A stretch of 36,165 bases of DNA from Ureibacillus thermophilus (GCF_004331915.1 NZ_CP036528.1:1608515-1644679); one strand, 5' to 3'. Numbered from the stretch's first letter, positions 16,413 to 25,761 are shown. Notes: generated by a model not told the origin, from the sequence alone. Numbers and translations: made by a program.

Positions 16413-16513
16413 TCAAAATACAGTTGCGAAAAGATATGCGCCTATGTTAAAGTTCAAACATAATATTAAAAATTGCAGCTATCCATTGTCGAAAAATTCA
16501 ATTTTTCTGAAAC

Positions 16514-16543
16514 GGGGCTGTCATCAATGGTTGGACAGCCTCC
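16514..16543 (+). terminator. Probable terminator after spoVAF
   Basis: GGGGCTGTC (16514-16522) pairs with GACAGCCTC (16534-16542); an inner CAA/TTG pair further closes the loop. The following TCCTATAAAAATTTTT is a weak T-tract. Confidence 0.5.
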
Positions 16544-16624
16544 TATAAAAATTTTTCAATTTTCTATTGATTAAAGTTGCTTTTAGTTGATGTGGATAGC
16601 TTAATCGTAAACGGAGGGGAATCT

Positions 16625-17950
16625 ATGCACTTATACGGAACACAAACGATTGGAGAAAACGGTCATTTACATATCGGCGGTGTTGATGCAGTTGAACTGG
16701 CAAAAGAATACGGAACACCGCTTATCGTATATGATCTAGAATTGGTCCGAAACCGCGCGCGAGCATTTAGAGAAACATTCCAAAAGCATGGCGTGAACGC
16801 ACAAGTTGCCTATGCTTCAAAAGCTTTCTCTTGCATTGCAATCTATCAATTTGTGAAAGAAGAAAATTTATCGCTAGATGTGGTTTCCGGCGGAGAATTA
16901 TATACGGCTTTAAAAGCTAATTTTCCAGCAGAACGCATCCATTTCCATGGAAACAACAAGTCCTATGATGAATTAATCCTCGCTTTTGATGCAAAGATTG
17001 GTTGTATCGTGGTAGATAATTTCTATGAAATTGAACTATTAAAAAAGATTTCAGAATCACGAAAACAATCAATGAACATCTTATTGCGCGTAACCCCAGG
17101 TGTTGAAGCCCATACCCACGATTTCATTACAACCGGCCAAGCAGATTCCAAATTTGGTTTTGATTTAAATAACGGACAAGCCGATGAAGCGTTCCAGCTT
17201 GTAGGAGATTATGAATATTTAAATTTACTAGGTTTACATTGCCATATAGGCTCTCAAATTTTTGAAACGGACGGCTTTAGTTTAGCTGCTGGCAAATTAA
17301 TTGAAAAAATCGATGAATGGCATAAAAAATATAACTATGAATGCAAGGTTCTCAATTTAGGAGGAGGCTTCGGCATCCGCTATACGGAAGAAGATCGCCC
17401 TCTTGAGCCTCATGTATATGTAGAAGAAATGGTAAAAACGGTGAAAGAAGAAACGGCAAAGCGCAATTTATCCATGCCGGAAATTTGGATTGAACCGGGC
17501 CGTTCTTTAGTAGGAGATGCAGGTACAACATTATATACAATCGGCTCCCGCAAAGTCGTTCCAAATATCCGCGAATATATTGCCGTTGACGGCGGTATGA
17601 GCGACAATATCCGTCCGGCATTATACGATGCCAAATATGAAGCGGTTATTGCCAATAAAGCCAATGAACCAAGAAATTATCAGTATACAGTAGCAGGAAA
17701 ACTTTGCGAATCTGGCGATAAACTAATTATAGATGCTGCACTCCAAAAAGCTGAACCTGGAGATATTTTAGCCATCTTCTGCACAGGAGCTTACGGCTAT
17801 TCCATGGCATCCAACTATAACCGCGTACCAAGACCAGCTGTTGTGTTTGTGGAAAATGGAAAACACCAATTAGCGATTCGCAGAGAAAGCTATGAAGATC
17901 TAATTTTAAACGACATGGAATATCAACTAGATAAGGTGAATCAATTGTGA
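16625..17950 (+). CDS. lysA: Diaminopimelate decarboxylase
   Basis: PLP-dependent fold-III decarboxylase converting meso-diaminopimelate to L-lysine, the last step of lysine synthesis; 441 residues from ATG 16625. The PLP-binding lysine lies in VAYASKAFSC, the HGNNKS loop and the glycine-rich phosphate clamp LGGGFGIRYTEEDRP are present, and the CTGAYGYSMASNYNR segment near the C-terminus supplies the second-subunit residues of the active site. The GGAGGGG site at 16613-16619 selects this ATG over in-frame codons further upstream. No lysine riboswitch is visible in the leader. It overlaps a 32-codon membrane microprotein gene by 4 bp. Confidence 0.95.
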   Translation: MHLYGTQTIGENGHLHIGGVDAVELAKEYGTPLIVYDLELVRNRARAFRETFQKHGVNAQVAYASKAFSCIAIYQFVKEENLSLDVVSGGELYTALKANFPAERIHFHGNNKSYDELILAFDAKIGCIVVDNFYEIELLKKISESRKQSMNILLRVTPGVEAHTHDFITTGQADSKFGFDLNNGQADEAFQLVGDYEYLNLLGLHCHIGSQIFETDGFSLAAGKLIEKIDEWHKKYNYECKVLNLGGGFGIRYTEEDRPLEPHVYVEEMVKTVKEETAKRNLSMPEIWIEPGRSLVGDAGTTLYTIGSRKVVPNIREYIAVDGGMSDNIRPALYDAKYEAVIANKANEPRNYQYTVAGKLCESGDKLIIDAALQKAEPGDILAIFCTGAYGYSMASNYNRVPRPAVVFVENGKHQLAIRRESYEDLILNDMEYQLDKVNQL

Positions 17951-18045
17951 AAATATCAAGATGGAAATTGCTAGGTATAATCGTTGCTTTTTGTTTAATA
18001 TGGGCATTGTTTTACATTTTTATCTTAATACCGTTGATGAATTGA
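17947..18045 (+). CDS. Small membrane protein coupled to lysA
   Basis: A 32-codon frame starting with GTG in the sequence GTGA, whose last three bases are the lysA stop codon. The predicted product is MKISRWKLLGIIVAFCLIWA followed by LFYIFILIPLMN: two or three basic residues, then a single hydrophobic helix of about 22 residues. The 4-bp overlap, the positive-inside arrangement and the clean stop argue for a real translationally coupled microprotein, but there is no independent ribosome site beyond the end of lysA. I do not recognise a family. A promoter for ribT begins about 30 bp after it. Confidence 0.5.
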   Translation: MKISRWKLLGIIVAFCLIWALFYIFILIPLMN

Positions 18046-18076
18046 TTGGGTGAATTGGCATTAATTGGATGAAAAT

Positions 18077-18105
18077 TTGATTCTTGAATCGAAATCGTGT
18101 ACGAT
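18077..18105 (+). promoter_or_regulatory. Probable SigA promoter of ribT
   Basis: TTGATT (18077-18082), 17 bp, TACGAT (18100-18105), followed 44 bp later by the ribT start. Confidence 0.5.
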
Positions 18106-18148
18106 AGACGAGGATATTGTATGCGATTAGAAAACGAGGGAATGTATG

Positions 18149-18517
18149 ATGTTAGTTCGTTATAAAAAATCACTCGAAAAAATTGCGATGGGATTACTTT
18201 CATTTATGCCACAGGAAAAGGACGTCAAAAAATTGATGGAAACAATGCAGTCCTATGAACAAAAAGACAATTGGCAATTATATTTATGGAAAAATAATGA
18301 TGAATATGTTGGAATTGTAGGCGTTCGAGTAGAAGATTCTGTTGCTATCATCCAACATATTACGGTTGTTCCTTCTTATCGTGGGGAAGGGATTGCCAAA
18401 AAAATGATAAAAGAATTAATGAATTCTGGGGAATTTACAGAAGTTAAAGCTTGTGAAATAACAGAACCTTTTGTTAATAAATGCTTGCACAGTTTACAAG
18501 AGGCAGACGGAAATTAA
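18149..18517 (+). CDS. ribT: GNAT-family acetyltransferase RibT
   Basis: A 122-residue GNAT-fold protein. The N-terminus MLVRYKKSLEKIAMGLLSFMPQEKD is nearly diagnostic of RibT, which in B. subtilis is the last gene of the riboflavin operon. The acetyl-CoA-binding motif A is seen in ITVVPSYRGEGIAKKMIKEL (V-x-P-x-x-R-G-x-G-I/A). Its substrate and role in riboflavin metabolism are not established. Here it stands outside any rib operon, between lysA and scpA, with its own promoter, a CGAGGGA ribosome site and its own terminator. Two ATGs are adjacent (18146 and 18149); the second matches the B. subtilis start. Confidence 0.88.
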   Translation: MLVRYKKSLEKIAMGLLSFMPQEKDVKKLMETMQSYEQKDNWQLYLWKNNDEYVGIVGVRVEDSVAIIQHITVVPSYRGEGIAKKMIKELMNSGEFTEVKACEITEPFVNKCLHSLQEADGN

Positions 18518-18536
18518 CGTCTGCCGTTTCTTTTTT
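18502..18536 (+). terminator. Terminator overlapping the ribT stop codon
   Basis: GGCAGACG (18502-18509) pairs with CGTCTGCC (18518-18525) around an 8-nt loop that includes the stop codon, followed by GTTTCTTTTTT. It also overlaps the 3' end of the convergent DUF309 gene. Confidence 0.85.
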
Positions 18537-19014
18537 CATCCCGCATTGTAAGAATATCTGAACGATCGCGCAGCATATGCTTATGATAAAGAAATTCATG
18601 AGGCAGCGAAGGAAGAGACTTGATTTTTTCTTTCACTAGTTCCTCTAACTCCGGATTTGTCAGCTTGATTTGAAAAGATGCAAAGGGTTGATTTTTTTCA
18701 ATGGATTCTAAACTTTGAAGGCAATCCTTACATAATTGCTGAAAATCGATATAATCAAAAAATGGATGGCGTTGATTGGACAAAAATTTTTCATAAGCGC
18801 TTTTCATCATTCGAGCAGCACCACGGTAGTTGTTTCTTCTCCAATGATACAATCCAGTGGAAAGTTGTATATAACCGACAAGTGGATGTTTTTTATTTCC
18901 CGGTGCAATCTTCTTCCAATATTCCTCTAAAACTTCGTGACATTCAAAATAATCTTGATTACCATTGAAATATGCGCAAAAATCGATAAATGACGGATGC
19001 CATAAAGGATGCAT
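18514..19014 (-). CDS. DUF309-family protein (YpuF-like)
   Basis: A 166-residue soluble protein of the DUF309 family, known in B. subtilis as YpuF next to ribT and scpA. The family hallmarks are FECHEVLEEYWKK near residue 25 and GYIQLSTGLYHWRRNNYRGAARMMKSA near residue 50; the His/Glu/Trp pattern suggests an all-helical fold with a conserved pocket. Biochemical function is unknown. ATG at 19012-19014 follows an AGAGG site 9 bp upstream on the minus strand; an extra in-frame TTG lies just before it. The gene is divergent from scpA with a 53-bp gap and convergent with ribT. Confidence 0.85.
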   Translation of the reverse strand: MHPLWHPSFIDFCAYFNGNQDYFECHEVLEEYWKKIAPGNKKHPLVGYIQLSTGLYHWRRNNYRGAARMMKSAYEKFLSNQRHPFFDYIDFQQLCKDCLQSLESIEKNQPFASFQIKLTNPELEELVKEKIKSLPSLPHEFLYHKHMLRDRSDILTMRDEKRNGRR

Positions 19015-19067
19015 CAATGGAAACCTCTTTTCTACTTTAATTTTTAGGAATTCAAGGTGTGTGACTT

Positions 19068-19847
19068 ATGTATGAAGTAAAATTAGATGCGTTTCAAGGA
19101 CCGCTTGATTTATTATTGCATTTAATTCAACGTTTGGAAATTGATATATATGATATCCCGATGGCCGAATTAACGGCTCAATATATGGAGCATGTACGGG
19201 CCATGAAAGTATTGGAGCTTGAGGAAGCCAGTGAATATTTAGTGATGGCGGCAACGCTTCTTGCCATTAAAAGCCGCATGCTGCTTCCGATTCATGAAGG
19301 AGAAATGGAAGAGGAAGATTTTGAACTGGAAGAACCTGACCCAAGGGAAGAATTAGTGTTAAAGCTGATTGAATATAAAAAGTTTAAAGAGGCGGCCAAT
19401 GAATTGAAAAAGATGGAGGAAAACCGCCCTGAAAACTACACAAAACCGCCAAGCGACCTTTCCCCATATATGCCGGACGAGCAGCTGGCTTTATTTAATG
19501 CCGATGTCAATGTTTATGACTTGCTATATGCCTTTCAAAAAATGCTGCGCAGAAAACAGCTTCGAAAGCCTTTAAAAACAACGGTGAAAAAGCAAGATAT
19601 TCCTGTCAAAGAACAAATGTTTAAAGTGGTGGATATCCTAAAAACTAAAGGAGGAAAATCCAGTTTCTTTGACCTTTTCCCTTACGAAGATAAATCAACG
19701 ATTATTGTTACTTTTTTATCGCTATTGGAACTGATGAAGCGTCAAGTTGTTTTCGTCGAGCAGGAACATAACTTTGAAGATTTAACGGTGATATTGCTGA
19801 AGGAGGAACTGTCAGGTGAACTCGAAGATATTGATGAGCAAAATTGA
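19068..19847 (+). CDS. scpA: Segregation and condensation protein A
   Basis: Kleisin subunit of the SMC-ScpA-ScpB condensin that organises and segregates the chromosome. The N-terminal SMC neck-binding helices read YEVKLDAFQGPLDLLLHLIQRLEIDIYDIPMAELTAQY, the middle is acidic and charged (EGEMEEEDFELEEPDPREE) and binds ScpB, and the C-terminal winged helix covers about residues 185-250 (SFFDLFPYEDKSTIIVTFLSLLELMKRQ). Length 259 is normal. An AAGGTG site lies 8 bp before ATG 19068. It overlaps scpB by 32 bp. Confidence 0.96.
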   Translation: MYEVKLDAFQGPLDLLLHLIQRLEIDIYDIPMAELTAQYMEHVRAMKVLELEEASEYLVMAATLLAIKSRMLLPIHEGEMEEEDFELEEPDPREELVLKLIEYKKFKEAANELKKMEENRPENYTKPPSDLSPYMPDEQLALFNADVNVYDLLYAFQKMLRRKQLRKPLKTTVKKQDIPVKEQMFKVVDILKTKGGKSSFFDLFPYEDKSTIIVTFLSLLELMKRQVVFVEQEHNFEDLTVILLKEELSGELEDIDEQN

Positions 19848-20409
19848 GGCATTGCTATTTGTAGTAGGTGATGAAGGGTTGACGATAAAACAACTGGCGG
19901 ATTTATTAGATGTGGGGGAAGTGGATATTGAAGCTGGATTAAGCGAGTTAAAAACCCATTACGAAAACAATGCTGCTTCCGGTATCACGATTAAACAATT
20001 AGCAGATACATATTTATTAACAACCAAGCCTGAATTAGCAACGACCATCAAAAAGTTAGTTGAAAATCCAAACAGCCAAGTATTATCAACTGCATCGTTG
20101 GAAGTCCTTGCCATTATCGCTTACAAGCAACCGATCACAAGGGCGGAAATTGAGGACTTGCGCGGAGTCAAAAGTGAGCGGCCCATTCAGACCCTCATTT
20201 CTCGGGGACTTATCCGGGAAGTTGGACGAGCAGAAGGAACAGGGCGGGCCATCCTTTACGGAACAACGAAAGAGTTTTTAAATTACTTTGGATTAAAAGA
20301 CCTGTCAGAACTTCCTCCTTTGCCTGAAGGAAATATAGAAGATGAAAATGAACAGACAGATCTTTTCATGACAAAATTCCAGGAAGTGTTTCATAAAGAA
20401 GAACAATAA
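19816..20409 (+). CDS. scpB: Segregation and condensation protein B
   Basis: Partner of ScpA in the SMC condensin, acting as a dimer of tandem winged helices; 197 residues. Signature sequences are MSKIEALLFVVGDEGLTIKQLADLL, ASLEVLAIIAYKQPITRAEIEDLRGVKSERPIQTLISRGLIREVGR and TGRAILYGTTKEFLNYFGL. The start is GTG 19816 with an AGGAGG site at about 19800-19805, inside scpA, so the two are translationally linked. A C-terminal acidic tail follows the second winged helix. Confidence 0.95.
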   Translation: MNSKILMSKIEALLFVVGDEGLTIKQLADLLDVGEVDIEAGLSELKTHYENNAASGITIKQLADTYLLTTKPELATTIKKLVENPNSQVLSTASLEVLAIIAYKQPITRAEIEDLRGVKSERPIQTLISRGLIREVGRAEGTGRAILYGTTKEFLNYFGLKDLSELPPLPEGNIEDENEQTDLFMTKFQEVFHKEEQ

Positions 20410-20421
20410 AGGAGTGACGGA

Positions 20422-21411
20422 GTGAACTTAGCAAAGTTGATAACTGCTTTCATTGTTTCATTAACGTTCTATTTTTTTGCGCAACAGGCGGTGAAAGCTT
20501 CTTATGTGGTGATTGATGCCGATACAGGAAGAACGTTGATAGGGAACAATGAGCATGCAAGAATGCCCATTGCCAGTTTGACGAAAATTTGGACGGCCCT
20601 TGTGGCGATTGAGAACAGTAATTTGGATGATGAAGTGGTGATTTCCCGGGAAGCTGCTATGAGCGAAGGGTCATCCATCTATTTGGAGCCGGGCGAAGCT
20701 GTCACTGTAGAAACGTTGCTGTATGGGTTAATGCTCCGCTCCGGAAATGATGCAGCTTATGCTTTGGCGGAACACGCAGGAGGCTCTGTTCAAGGATTTG
20801 TAGATTTAATGAACGAAAAAGCAATGCTTTACCGATTGAATAATACGTATTTTACGAATCCATCGGGCTTGCATCACGACTTGCATCTTTCCAGCGCCTA
20901 TGACACGGCTCAAATGTTAAGAATCGCTTTGGAAAATAAAGATTTTTATAAAATTGCTTCCACCATCCAATATAAAAGCAATACGAAAAACGGCACAACT
21001 TGGCTGAACAAACATCGGCTGTTGAGAGAAAACGTTGGTGCTGTTGCAGGAAAAACAGGCTATACAAAAGTTGCTGGACGGACGCTTGCAACGTACTTTG
21101 AAAGAGATGACGAGCGCATCATCGTAGTAACGCTGAATGAAGCCAACGATTGGCAAGTACATAAACAGCTTGCAAATCATGTATTTGAAGAGTACGATGT
21201 AAAAACAGTCGTGAAAAAAGGGAAGTATAAAGCAGCTAATGATATCACGGTGGAACTTAAACAACCAATTCGATTGCTTGTTTCCGAAGAAGAAGAAGAC
21301 CAGTTAAAAAACGTGCTGCATCTATCAAGAAATAAAGACAGCAAATATGGCATTTGGCATGTGTTTTTAAACAATGAAAGCATTTATTCAACAAGGGTGA
21401 CAATAAAATGA
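20422..21411 (+). CDS. D-alanyl-D-alanine carboxypeptidase (DacB/DacF-like)
   Basis: Penicillin-binding protein of the S11 peptidase family that trims the terminal D-Ala of peptidoglycan stem peptides. The three active-site motifs are intact: SLTK (nucleophile Ser52), SGN (107-109) and KTG (211-213). Residues 1-26 form an uncleaved or cleavable signal sequence (LAKLITAFIVSLTFYFFAQQ), so it acts outside the membrane. After the catalytic domain (to about residue 245) there is a short C-terminal region (about 260-329). It occupies the place of dacB, the spore cortex carboxypeptidase, in B. subtilis, but at 329 residues it is shorter than DacB (382) and is not followed by spmA and spmB. GTG 20422 has GGAG 7 bp upstream. 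Confidence 0.88.
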   Translation: MNLAKLITAFIVSLTFYFFAQQAVKASYVVIDADTGRTLIGNNEHARMPIASLTKIWTALVAIENSNLDDEVVISREAAMSEGSSIYLEPGEAVTVETLLYGLMLRSGNDAAYALAEHAGGSVQGFVDLMNEKAMLYRLNNTYFTNPSGLHHDLHLSSAYDTAQMLRIALENKDFYKIASTIQYKSNTKNGTTWLNKHRLLRENVGAVAGKTGYTKVAGRTLATYFERDDERIIVVTLNEANDWQVHKQLANHVFEEYDVKTVVKKGKYKAANDITVELKQPIRLLVSEEEEDQLKNVLHLSRNKDSKYGIWHVFLNNESIYSTRVTIK

Positions 21412-21415
21412 ATCC

Positions 21416-21444
21416 AGCTGTCCGGTTATCTCGGGCAGCTTTTC
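21416..21444 (+). terminator. Terminator after the carboxypeptidase gene
   Basis: AGCTGTCCG (21416-21424) pairs with CGGGCAGCT (21432-21440), 9 pairs with one G-U, then TTTT. It begins 5 bp after the stop codon. Confidence 0.75.
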
Positions 21445-21537
21445 CATTTATAACACAAGTTATTTTTCTTTAATATTAAAACGAAATATGACATAATTTT
21501 CATCAGTAAAAGTTAAGGTTTTAGGGGTGAGTCATCG

Positions 21538-22272
21538 ATGGAAAGGCTTCAAAAGGTTATTGCACAAGCAGGAATTGCTTCAAGGCGGAAAGCAGAGCAG
21601 TTGATTTTGGAAGGAAAAGTGAAAGTTAACGGCGAGGTTGTGAAAGCTTTAGGGACAAAGGTGTCCAGATCGGATGTCGTGGAAGTTAATGGAGTGAAAG
21701 TGGAAAGGGAAAAGAAAGTCTATTATTTATTCTATAAACCGCGGGGGGTTGTTTCTACCGTATCCGATGATAAAGGAAGAAAAACGGTAATGGATTATTT
21801 TAAAAACCACGTGGAAGAGCGAATTTTCCCTGTTGGCCGTCTTGATTATGATACATCTGGTCTGTTGCTCTTAACGAATGATGGCGAATTTGCTAATTTA
21901 ATGACCCATCCAAAATACAAAATTGAAAAAACTTATATAGCTCGTTTAAAAGGCATTCCTCAATTTGAAGATATCAAAAGATTGCGTAGAGGAATTATGC
22001 TTGAAGATGGAATGACGGCTCCTGCCAAGGTGGAGTTGAAAAAAATCGATCGAAAAGCAAATAAAGCCATATGTGAAATTACCATTCATGAAGGGCGCAA
22101 CCGGCAAGTCCGCCGCATGTTTGAAGCGATTGGAACGCCTGTCGTTAAATTAAAGCGTGAACGTTTTGCCTTCCTCGATTTAAGGGGACTTAATGCAGGA
22201 GAATTTCGCAAGTTGACCCCCCATGAAGTCAAACAATTGCGGGTGCTTGCAGAAACAGGAAAAATCGGTTAG
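21538..22272 (+). CDS. rluB: Ribosomal large subunit pseudouridine synthase B
   Basis: Pseudouridine synthase of the RsuA/RluB group; RluB modifies 23S rRNA in helix 89 (E. coli U2605). An N-terminal S4 RNA-binding domain (ERLQKVIAQAGIASRRKAEQLILEGKVKVNG) precedes the catalytic domain with Asp103 in VGRLDYDTSGLLLLTNDG and the later NRQVRRMFEAIG motif. Length 244 is normal. AGGGGTGA precedes ATG 21538. Placed immediately before resA as in B. subtilis. RluE/RsuA paralogues look alike, so the B assignment rests on length and position. Confidence 0.92.
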   Translation: MERLQKVIAQAGIASRRKAEQLILEGKVKVNGEVVKALGTKVSRSDVVEVNGVKVEREKKVYYLFYKPRGVVSTVSDDKGRKTVMDYFKNHVEERIFPVGRLDYDTSGLLLLTNDGEFANLMTHPKYKIEKTYIARLKGIPQFEDIKRLRRGIMLEDGMTAPAKVELKKIDRKANKAICEITIHEGRNRQVRRMFEAIGTPVVKLKRERFAFLDLRGLNAGEFRKLTPHEVKQLRVLAETGKIG

Positions 22273-22329
22273 TACTACAACTATAGTGATAACCTTCAAA
22301 AACATTTCATATTTGGTTGATGAAATATT

Positions 22330-22338
22330 TGCTATAAT
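22330..22338 (+). promoter_or_regulatory. Extended -10 promoter upstream of resA
   Basis: TGCTATAAT is a full extended -10 (TGn plus a perfect TATAAT), 42 bp before the resA start. No good -35 is visible, as expected for an extended -10 or an activator-dependent promoter; resABCDE of B. subtilis is ResD-activated. Confidence 0.55.
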
Positions 22339-22379
22339 TGAAAGAGATTTTAATGTTCCCTTTTCTAGGAGGTTGCTAA

Positions 22380-22913
22380 ATGGAGAAGAAAAAGAAACGC
22401 TCGATTATTAGAGGAGTTATCCTCCTTGTGTTGGCGTGTGCGATTATTTATACAATATACAACTCCGCAAAGAAAGATGAAGTGAAAGTCTTAGCCGATG
22501 GAGATCAGGCGCCTAATTTTGAACTGGTTGATTTGGAAGGTAATACTCATCGATTATCCGACTACAAAGGGCAGGGCGTTTTCCTGAATTTCTGGGGAAC
22601 ATGGTGTGAACCGTGCAAGAGAGAAATGCCTGCCATGGAACGCCAATATCAACAATTCAAAGATAAAGGCGTTCAAGTATTAGCTGTCAATATTGCCCAA
22701 TCCAATTTTGAAGTGCAAAAATTTGTGGATGAGTATAATCTTACATTCCCAGTGGTGATTGATAAAACGAAAAGTGTGATGCAGGCGTATAATGTGGGTC
22801 AATTGCCAGCTACTTTCTTAATTAGTCCGGATGGAAAAGTAAAAAGAATTCCTCCTGGTGAATTGTCAGAAGAACAAATACAATCATTTATGGAGTCAAT
22901 TAAGCCAGAATAG
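22380..22913 (+). CDS. resA: Thiol-disulfide oxidoreductase ResA
   Basis: Membrane-anchored thioredoxin-like protein of 177 residues that reduces the heme-binding cysteines of apocytochrome c on the outer face of the membrane. A basic start (MEKKKKRSIIRG) and one transmembrane anchor (about residues 10-27) precede the thioredoxin fold, with the active site Cys76-Glu-Pro-Cys79 in WGTWCEPCKREMP, the CEPC motif characteristic of ResA. The cis-Pro loop is in VGQLPATFLI. AGGAGG at 22367-22372 is 7 bp upstream. It is the first gene of the resABC group; resB starts 14 bp later. Confidence 0.95.
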   Translation: MEKKKKRSIIRGVILLVLACAIIYTIYNSAKKDEVKVLADGDQAPNFELVDLEGNTHRLSDYKGQGVFLNFWGTWCEPCKREMPAMERQYQQFKDKGVQVLAVNIAQSNFEVQKFVDEYNLTFPVVIDKTKSVMQAYNVGQLPATFLISPDGKVKRIPPGELSEEQIQSFMESIKPE

Positions 22914-22927
22914 GAGTATTTACAATT

Positions 22928-24583
22928 ATGGAAAAAATCTCATGTGTTTGTGGTCATGAAAATCCGTATGGTACAAAGATTTGTGGAAAATGCGGAAGAC
23001 CGCTGTCTGAAGATGCAAAAGCTCAAAAAGTGCTTGATATGCGGTATGATGGTTCAGCTATTCGTTCCAAGACATACAATAAATCTATCATTGATAAAAT
23101 TTGGAACTTCTTTTCTAGTGTAAAGGTCGGCGTTGCGTTGATCGTTATTACACTAATTACTTCTTCCATTGGTACATTTTTTCCTCAGAAATTTAATATC
23201 CAAGCGGCTACAGAAGCGGAAAAAGCGCTATATTATGAACAAAACTATGGAACCATCGGAAAATTGTATTATGAACTTGGCTTCTCTGATATTTATAATT
23301 CCTGGTGGTATCAGATTTTAGTTGGGTTATTAGCCATTTCAATAATTGTGGCAAGTCTCGACAGAGGGATTCCTCTTTATAAGTCGTTAAAAAATCAGCG
23401 GGTAAAACGACACGAAAGCTTTATGAAGAAGCAGCGAATTGTTGCTCATGGACCAGTAACTGAAGGCGACCCGTCAAAAACCCTCGAGTTAGTTGCTGAG
23501 AAAATGGCGAAACTGCGCTATAAAGTACGGAGGGATGGAAACGCTTTATTTGCGGAAAAAAACCGCTTTGCCCGTTCTGGTCCATACATAAATCACCTTG
23601 GGCTCATTATATTTATCTTTGGGGTAATGCTGCGCTTCATTCCAGGTTTCCACGTAGATGAAGCCATGTGGATCCGTGAAGGAGAAGTTCGGGCAGTTCC
23701 AGGTATGGAAGGATATTTCCTGGAAAATAAGCAATTTATTATAGAAACTTATGATAATGAGCCAACAAAGGCTCAAATTCAACAAGGCGTTACTGCCATT
23801 GCGAAAAATTATCAAACAGATGTCAAGCTTTATAAACAAGCAGAAGGTGCTGTATTAGGGAATACGGATGACATGGAACTTGTGAAAGAGTATTCCATTC
23901 GTGTCAACCATCCATTAAAATATGATGGATATGCCATTTATCAAATGGATTATCGGTTAAATGAACTAAAAACAATGACATTTGATTTAACCAATAAAGA
24001 ATCAGGAGAGTCTCTAGGTTCAGTAAAAATTGATTTAACGAATCCAGAAAAAGAGTATGTTTTAGGTGAAAATACAAAAGTTGAAATCATGAAATATTAT
24101 CCTGACTTTTCTGGAATGAAAGATGGCGTTCCACAAACAGCATCCCAATACCCAAACAATCCTGCTTTTGTATTTAAAATGATTACCCCTGACAAACCTG
24201 AAGGGGAAATCAGTTTCGTTTCGATTGGCGCTGCGCCTGTTGAAGCGGGAGAAAATGAATACAAAATGACATTTAAAAATGTGGAAACAAGAAACGCATC
24301 TGGATTATTAATCAAGAAAGATGTAACGATTCCAATATTGATTATTGGGGGAGTTATTTTCCTAATTGGTGTAGCCATTGGTTCTTATTGGAATCATCGT
24401 CGCCTATGGGTGCAACAACTAGAAGATGGTACGATTTTGCTTGCCGCTCATACAAATAAAAACTGGTTTAGTATTAAAAAAGATTTAGATGCTGTGACAG
24501 AGTATGCGCATTTACCGAAATATATTGACCAACTGGATATTGAAAATGTAGATAAAAATAGGGAAGGTGACGATGTCGAATGA
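22928..24583 (+). CDS. resB: Cytochrome c biogenesis protein ResB
   Basis: A 551-residue membrane protein of the system II cytochrome c synthase; with ResC it transports heme and ligates it to apocytochrome c. It begins with a small zinc ribbon (Cys6, Cys8, Cys19, Cys22 in [18 protein letters not shown]), typical of Firmicute ResB. Then come transmembrane helices near residues 63-85 and 130-152, a third near 220-238 ([18 protein letters not shown]), a large extracytoplasmic domain, and a last helix near 465-487 ([18 protein letters not shown]). Its TGA overlaps the resC ATG by 4 bp (ATGA), so the two subunits are translationally coupled. Confidence 0.94.
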   Translation: MEKISCVCGHENPYGTKICGKCGRPLSEDAKAQKVLDMRYDGSAIRSKTYNKSIIDKIWNFFSSVKVGVALIVITLITSSIGTFFPQKFNIQAATEAEKALYYEQNYGTIGKLYYELGFSDIYNSWWYQILVGLLAISIIVASLDRGIPLYKSLKNQRVKRHESFMKKQRIVAHGPVTEGDPSKTLELVAEKMAKLRYKVRRDGNALFAEKNRFARSGPYINHLGLIIFIFGVMLRFIPGFHVDEAMWIREGEVRAVPGMEGYFLENKQFIIETYDNEPTKAQIQQGVTAIAKNYQTDVKLYKQAEGAVLGNTDDMELVKEYSIRVNHPLKYDGYAIYQMDYRLNELKTMTFDLTNKESGESLGSVKIDLTNPEKEYVLGENTKVEIMKYYPDFSGMKDGVPQTASQYPNNPAFVFKMITPDKPEGEISFVSIGAAPVEAGENEYKMTFKNVETRNASGLLIKKDVTIPILIIGGVIFLIGVAIGSYWNHRRLWVQQLEDGTILLAAHTNKNWFSIKKDLDAVTEYAHLPKYIDQLDIENVDKNREGDDVE

Positions 24584-25761
24584 GTTTGATTGATATAAGC
24601 AGCAATTTGCTGTTAATCGCATTTATTGCCTATATTTTAGGTACGGTGTTAATTGCAGGTTCTATCAAACAGAATGATGGAGCTGCAAATAGAGCGGAAA
24701 AATGGGGAAAAGCAGGAATTGTTGTTTCGATTATTGGTTTTATTGCACAACTGGGTTATTTTGTCACCCGCTGGATTTATGCAGGACATGCTCCTGTCAG
24801 CAATATGTTTGAATTTACAACAGCCTTTGGAATGTTCTTAGTGGGGGCATTTATATTAATCTACTTTATTTACCGAGTGAAAATACTTGGATTAGTGGCA
24901 TTGCCAATTGCAGTACTTTTCATTTCTTATGCGACGATGTTCCCTACGGATGTAACGCCGCTTGTGCCGTCATTGCAAAGCCACTGGTTGACGATACACG
25001 TTGTGACAGCCGCTATTGGTCAATCCATTCTTGCCATTAGCGCAGTTGCCGCTTTAATTTATCTATTGAAAGAAGTGGATCCAAAAACGCCTTCAAAAGA
25101 GCGTTTTTGGCTTGAAGCAATTTTATATTTCTGTGTTGTTGTCGTTGGTTTTGTTATTGTAACACTTACTTTCCGCGGCATGGGATATGAAGCTGAGTTT
25201 ACTTATATTGATAAAACGGGTATGGAAAGAGAAATTGTTTATAATATGCCAGCCATCTTTGGCATGAATGAATATGAATTAAAATCAGATGGCGCAATGG
25301 AGCCTTTATTGGAAATGCCGGCTTTAATTAATGCAAAAAAATTGACAACTGTGACATGGTCATTCTTGGCTGGTACGATTCTTTATTTGCTATATCGCTT
25401 AATTGTCCGCAAACGCATTTGTGAACTTTTGAATCCTTTAATGACAAAAGTGAACTCCAACTTAACCGATGAAATTGGATACCGTTCTGTATTAATGGGT
25501 TTCCCAATCTTCACATTAGGAGCTCTTGTCTTTGCCATGATTTGGGCTCAAGAAGCATGGGGCCGATTCTGGGGATGGGATCCAAAAGAAGTATGGGCGT
25601 TGATTACTTGGTTGTTCTATGCAGCTTATCTTCATTTGCGCCTGTCCAAAGGCTGGGAAGGAAGAAAATCCGCATGGCTTGCATTAATCGGATTTGCCAT
25701 TATCATCTTTAACTTAGTCTTTGTCAACTTAGTAATTGCTGGCTTGCATTCTTATGCATAA
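24580..25761 (+). CDS. resC: Cytochrome c biogenesis protein ResC (CcsA-type)
   Basis: Polytopic protein (393 residues, about eight helices) of the CcsA/CcmC/CcmF superfamily, holding the tryptophan-rich heme-handling motif [13 protein letters not shown] (about residues 327-339). Histidines next to it, such as SHWLTIHV (about 131-138) and the late [16 protein letters not shown] region, are candidate heme ligands. It partners with ResB. ATG 24580 is coupled to the resB stop. A strong palindromic terminator follows 21 bp after the stop, separating resABC from resDE. Confidence 0.94.
   Translation: MSLIDISSNLLLIAFIAYILGTVLIAGSIKQNDGAANRAEKWGKAGIVVSIIGFIAQLGYFVTRWIYAGHAPVSNMFEFTTAFGMFLVGAFILIYFIYRVKILGLVALPIAVLFISYATMFPTDVTPLVPSLQSHWLTIHVVTAAIGQSILAISAVAALIYLLKEVDPKTPSKERFWLEAILYFCVVVVGFVIVTLTFRGMGYEAEFTYIDKTGMEREIVYNMPAIFGMNEYELKSDGAMEPLLEMPALINAKKLTTVTWSFLAGTILYLLYRLIVRKRICELLNPLMTKVNSNLTDEIGYRSVLMGFPIFTLGALVFAMIWAQEAWGRFWGWDPKEVWALITWLFYAAYLHLRLSKGWEGRKSAWLALIGFAIIIFNLVFVNLVIAGLHSYA

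Noticed and set aside
16486-16493. Perfect Spo0A box TTGTCGAA between spoVAF and lysA
   Set aside because: An 8-mer is expected about once by chance on both strands of a window this size, and no promoter suited to Spo0A control is visible beside it.
16413-16624. Lysine riboswitch before lysA
   Set aside because: The leader is short and lacks the conserved L-box blocks; only a terminator-like hairpin for the upstream gene is seen.
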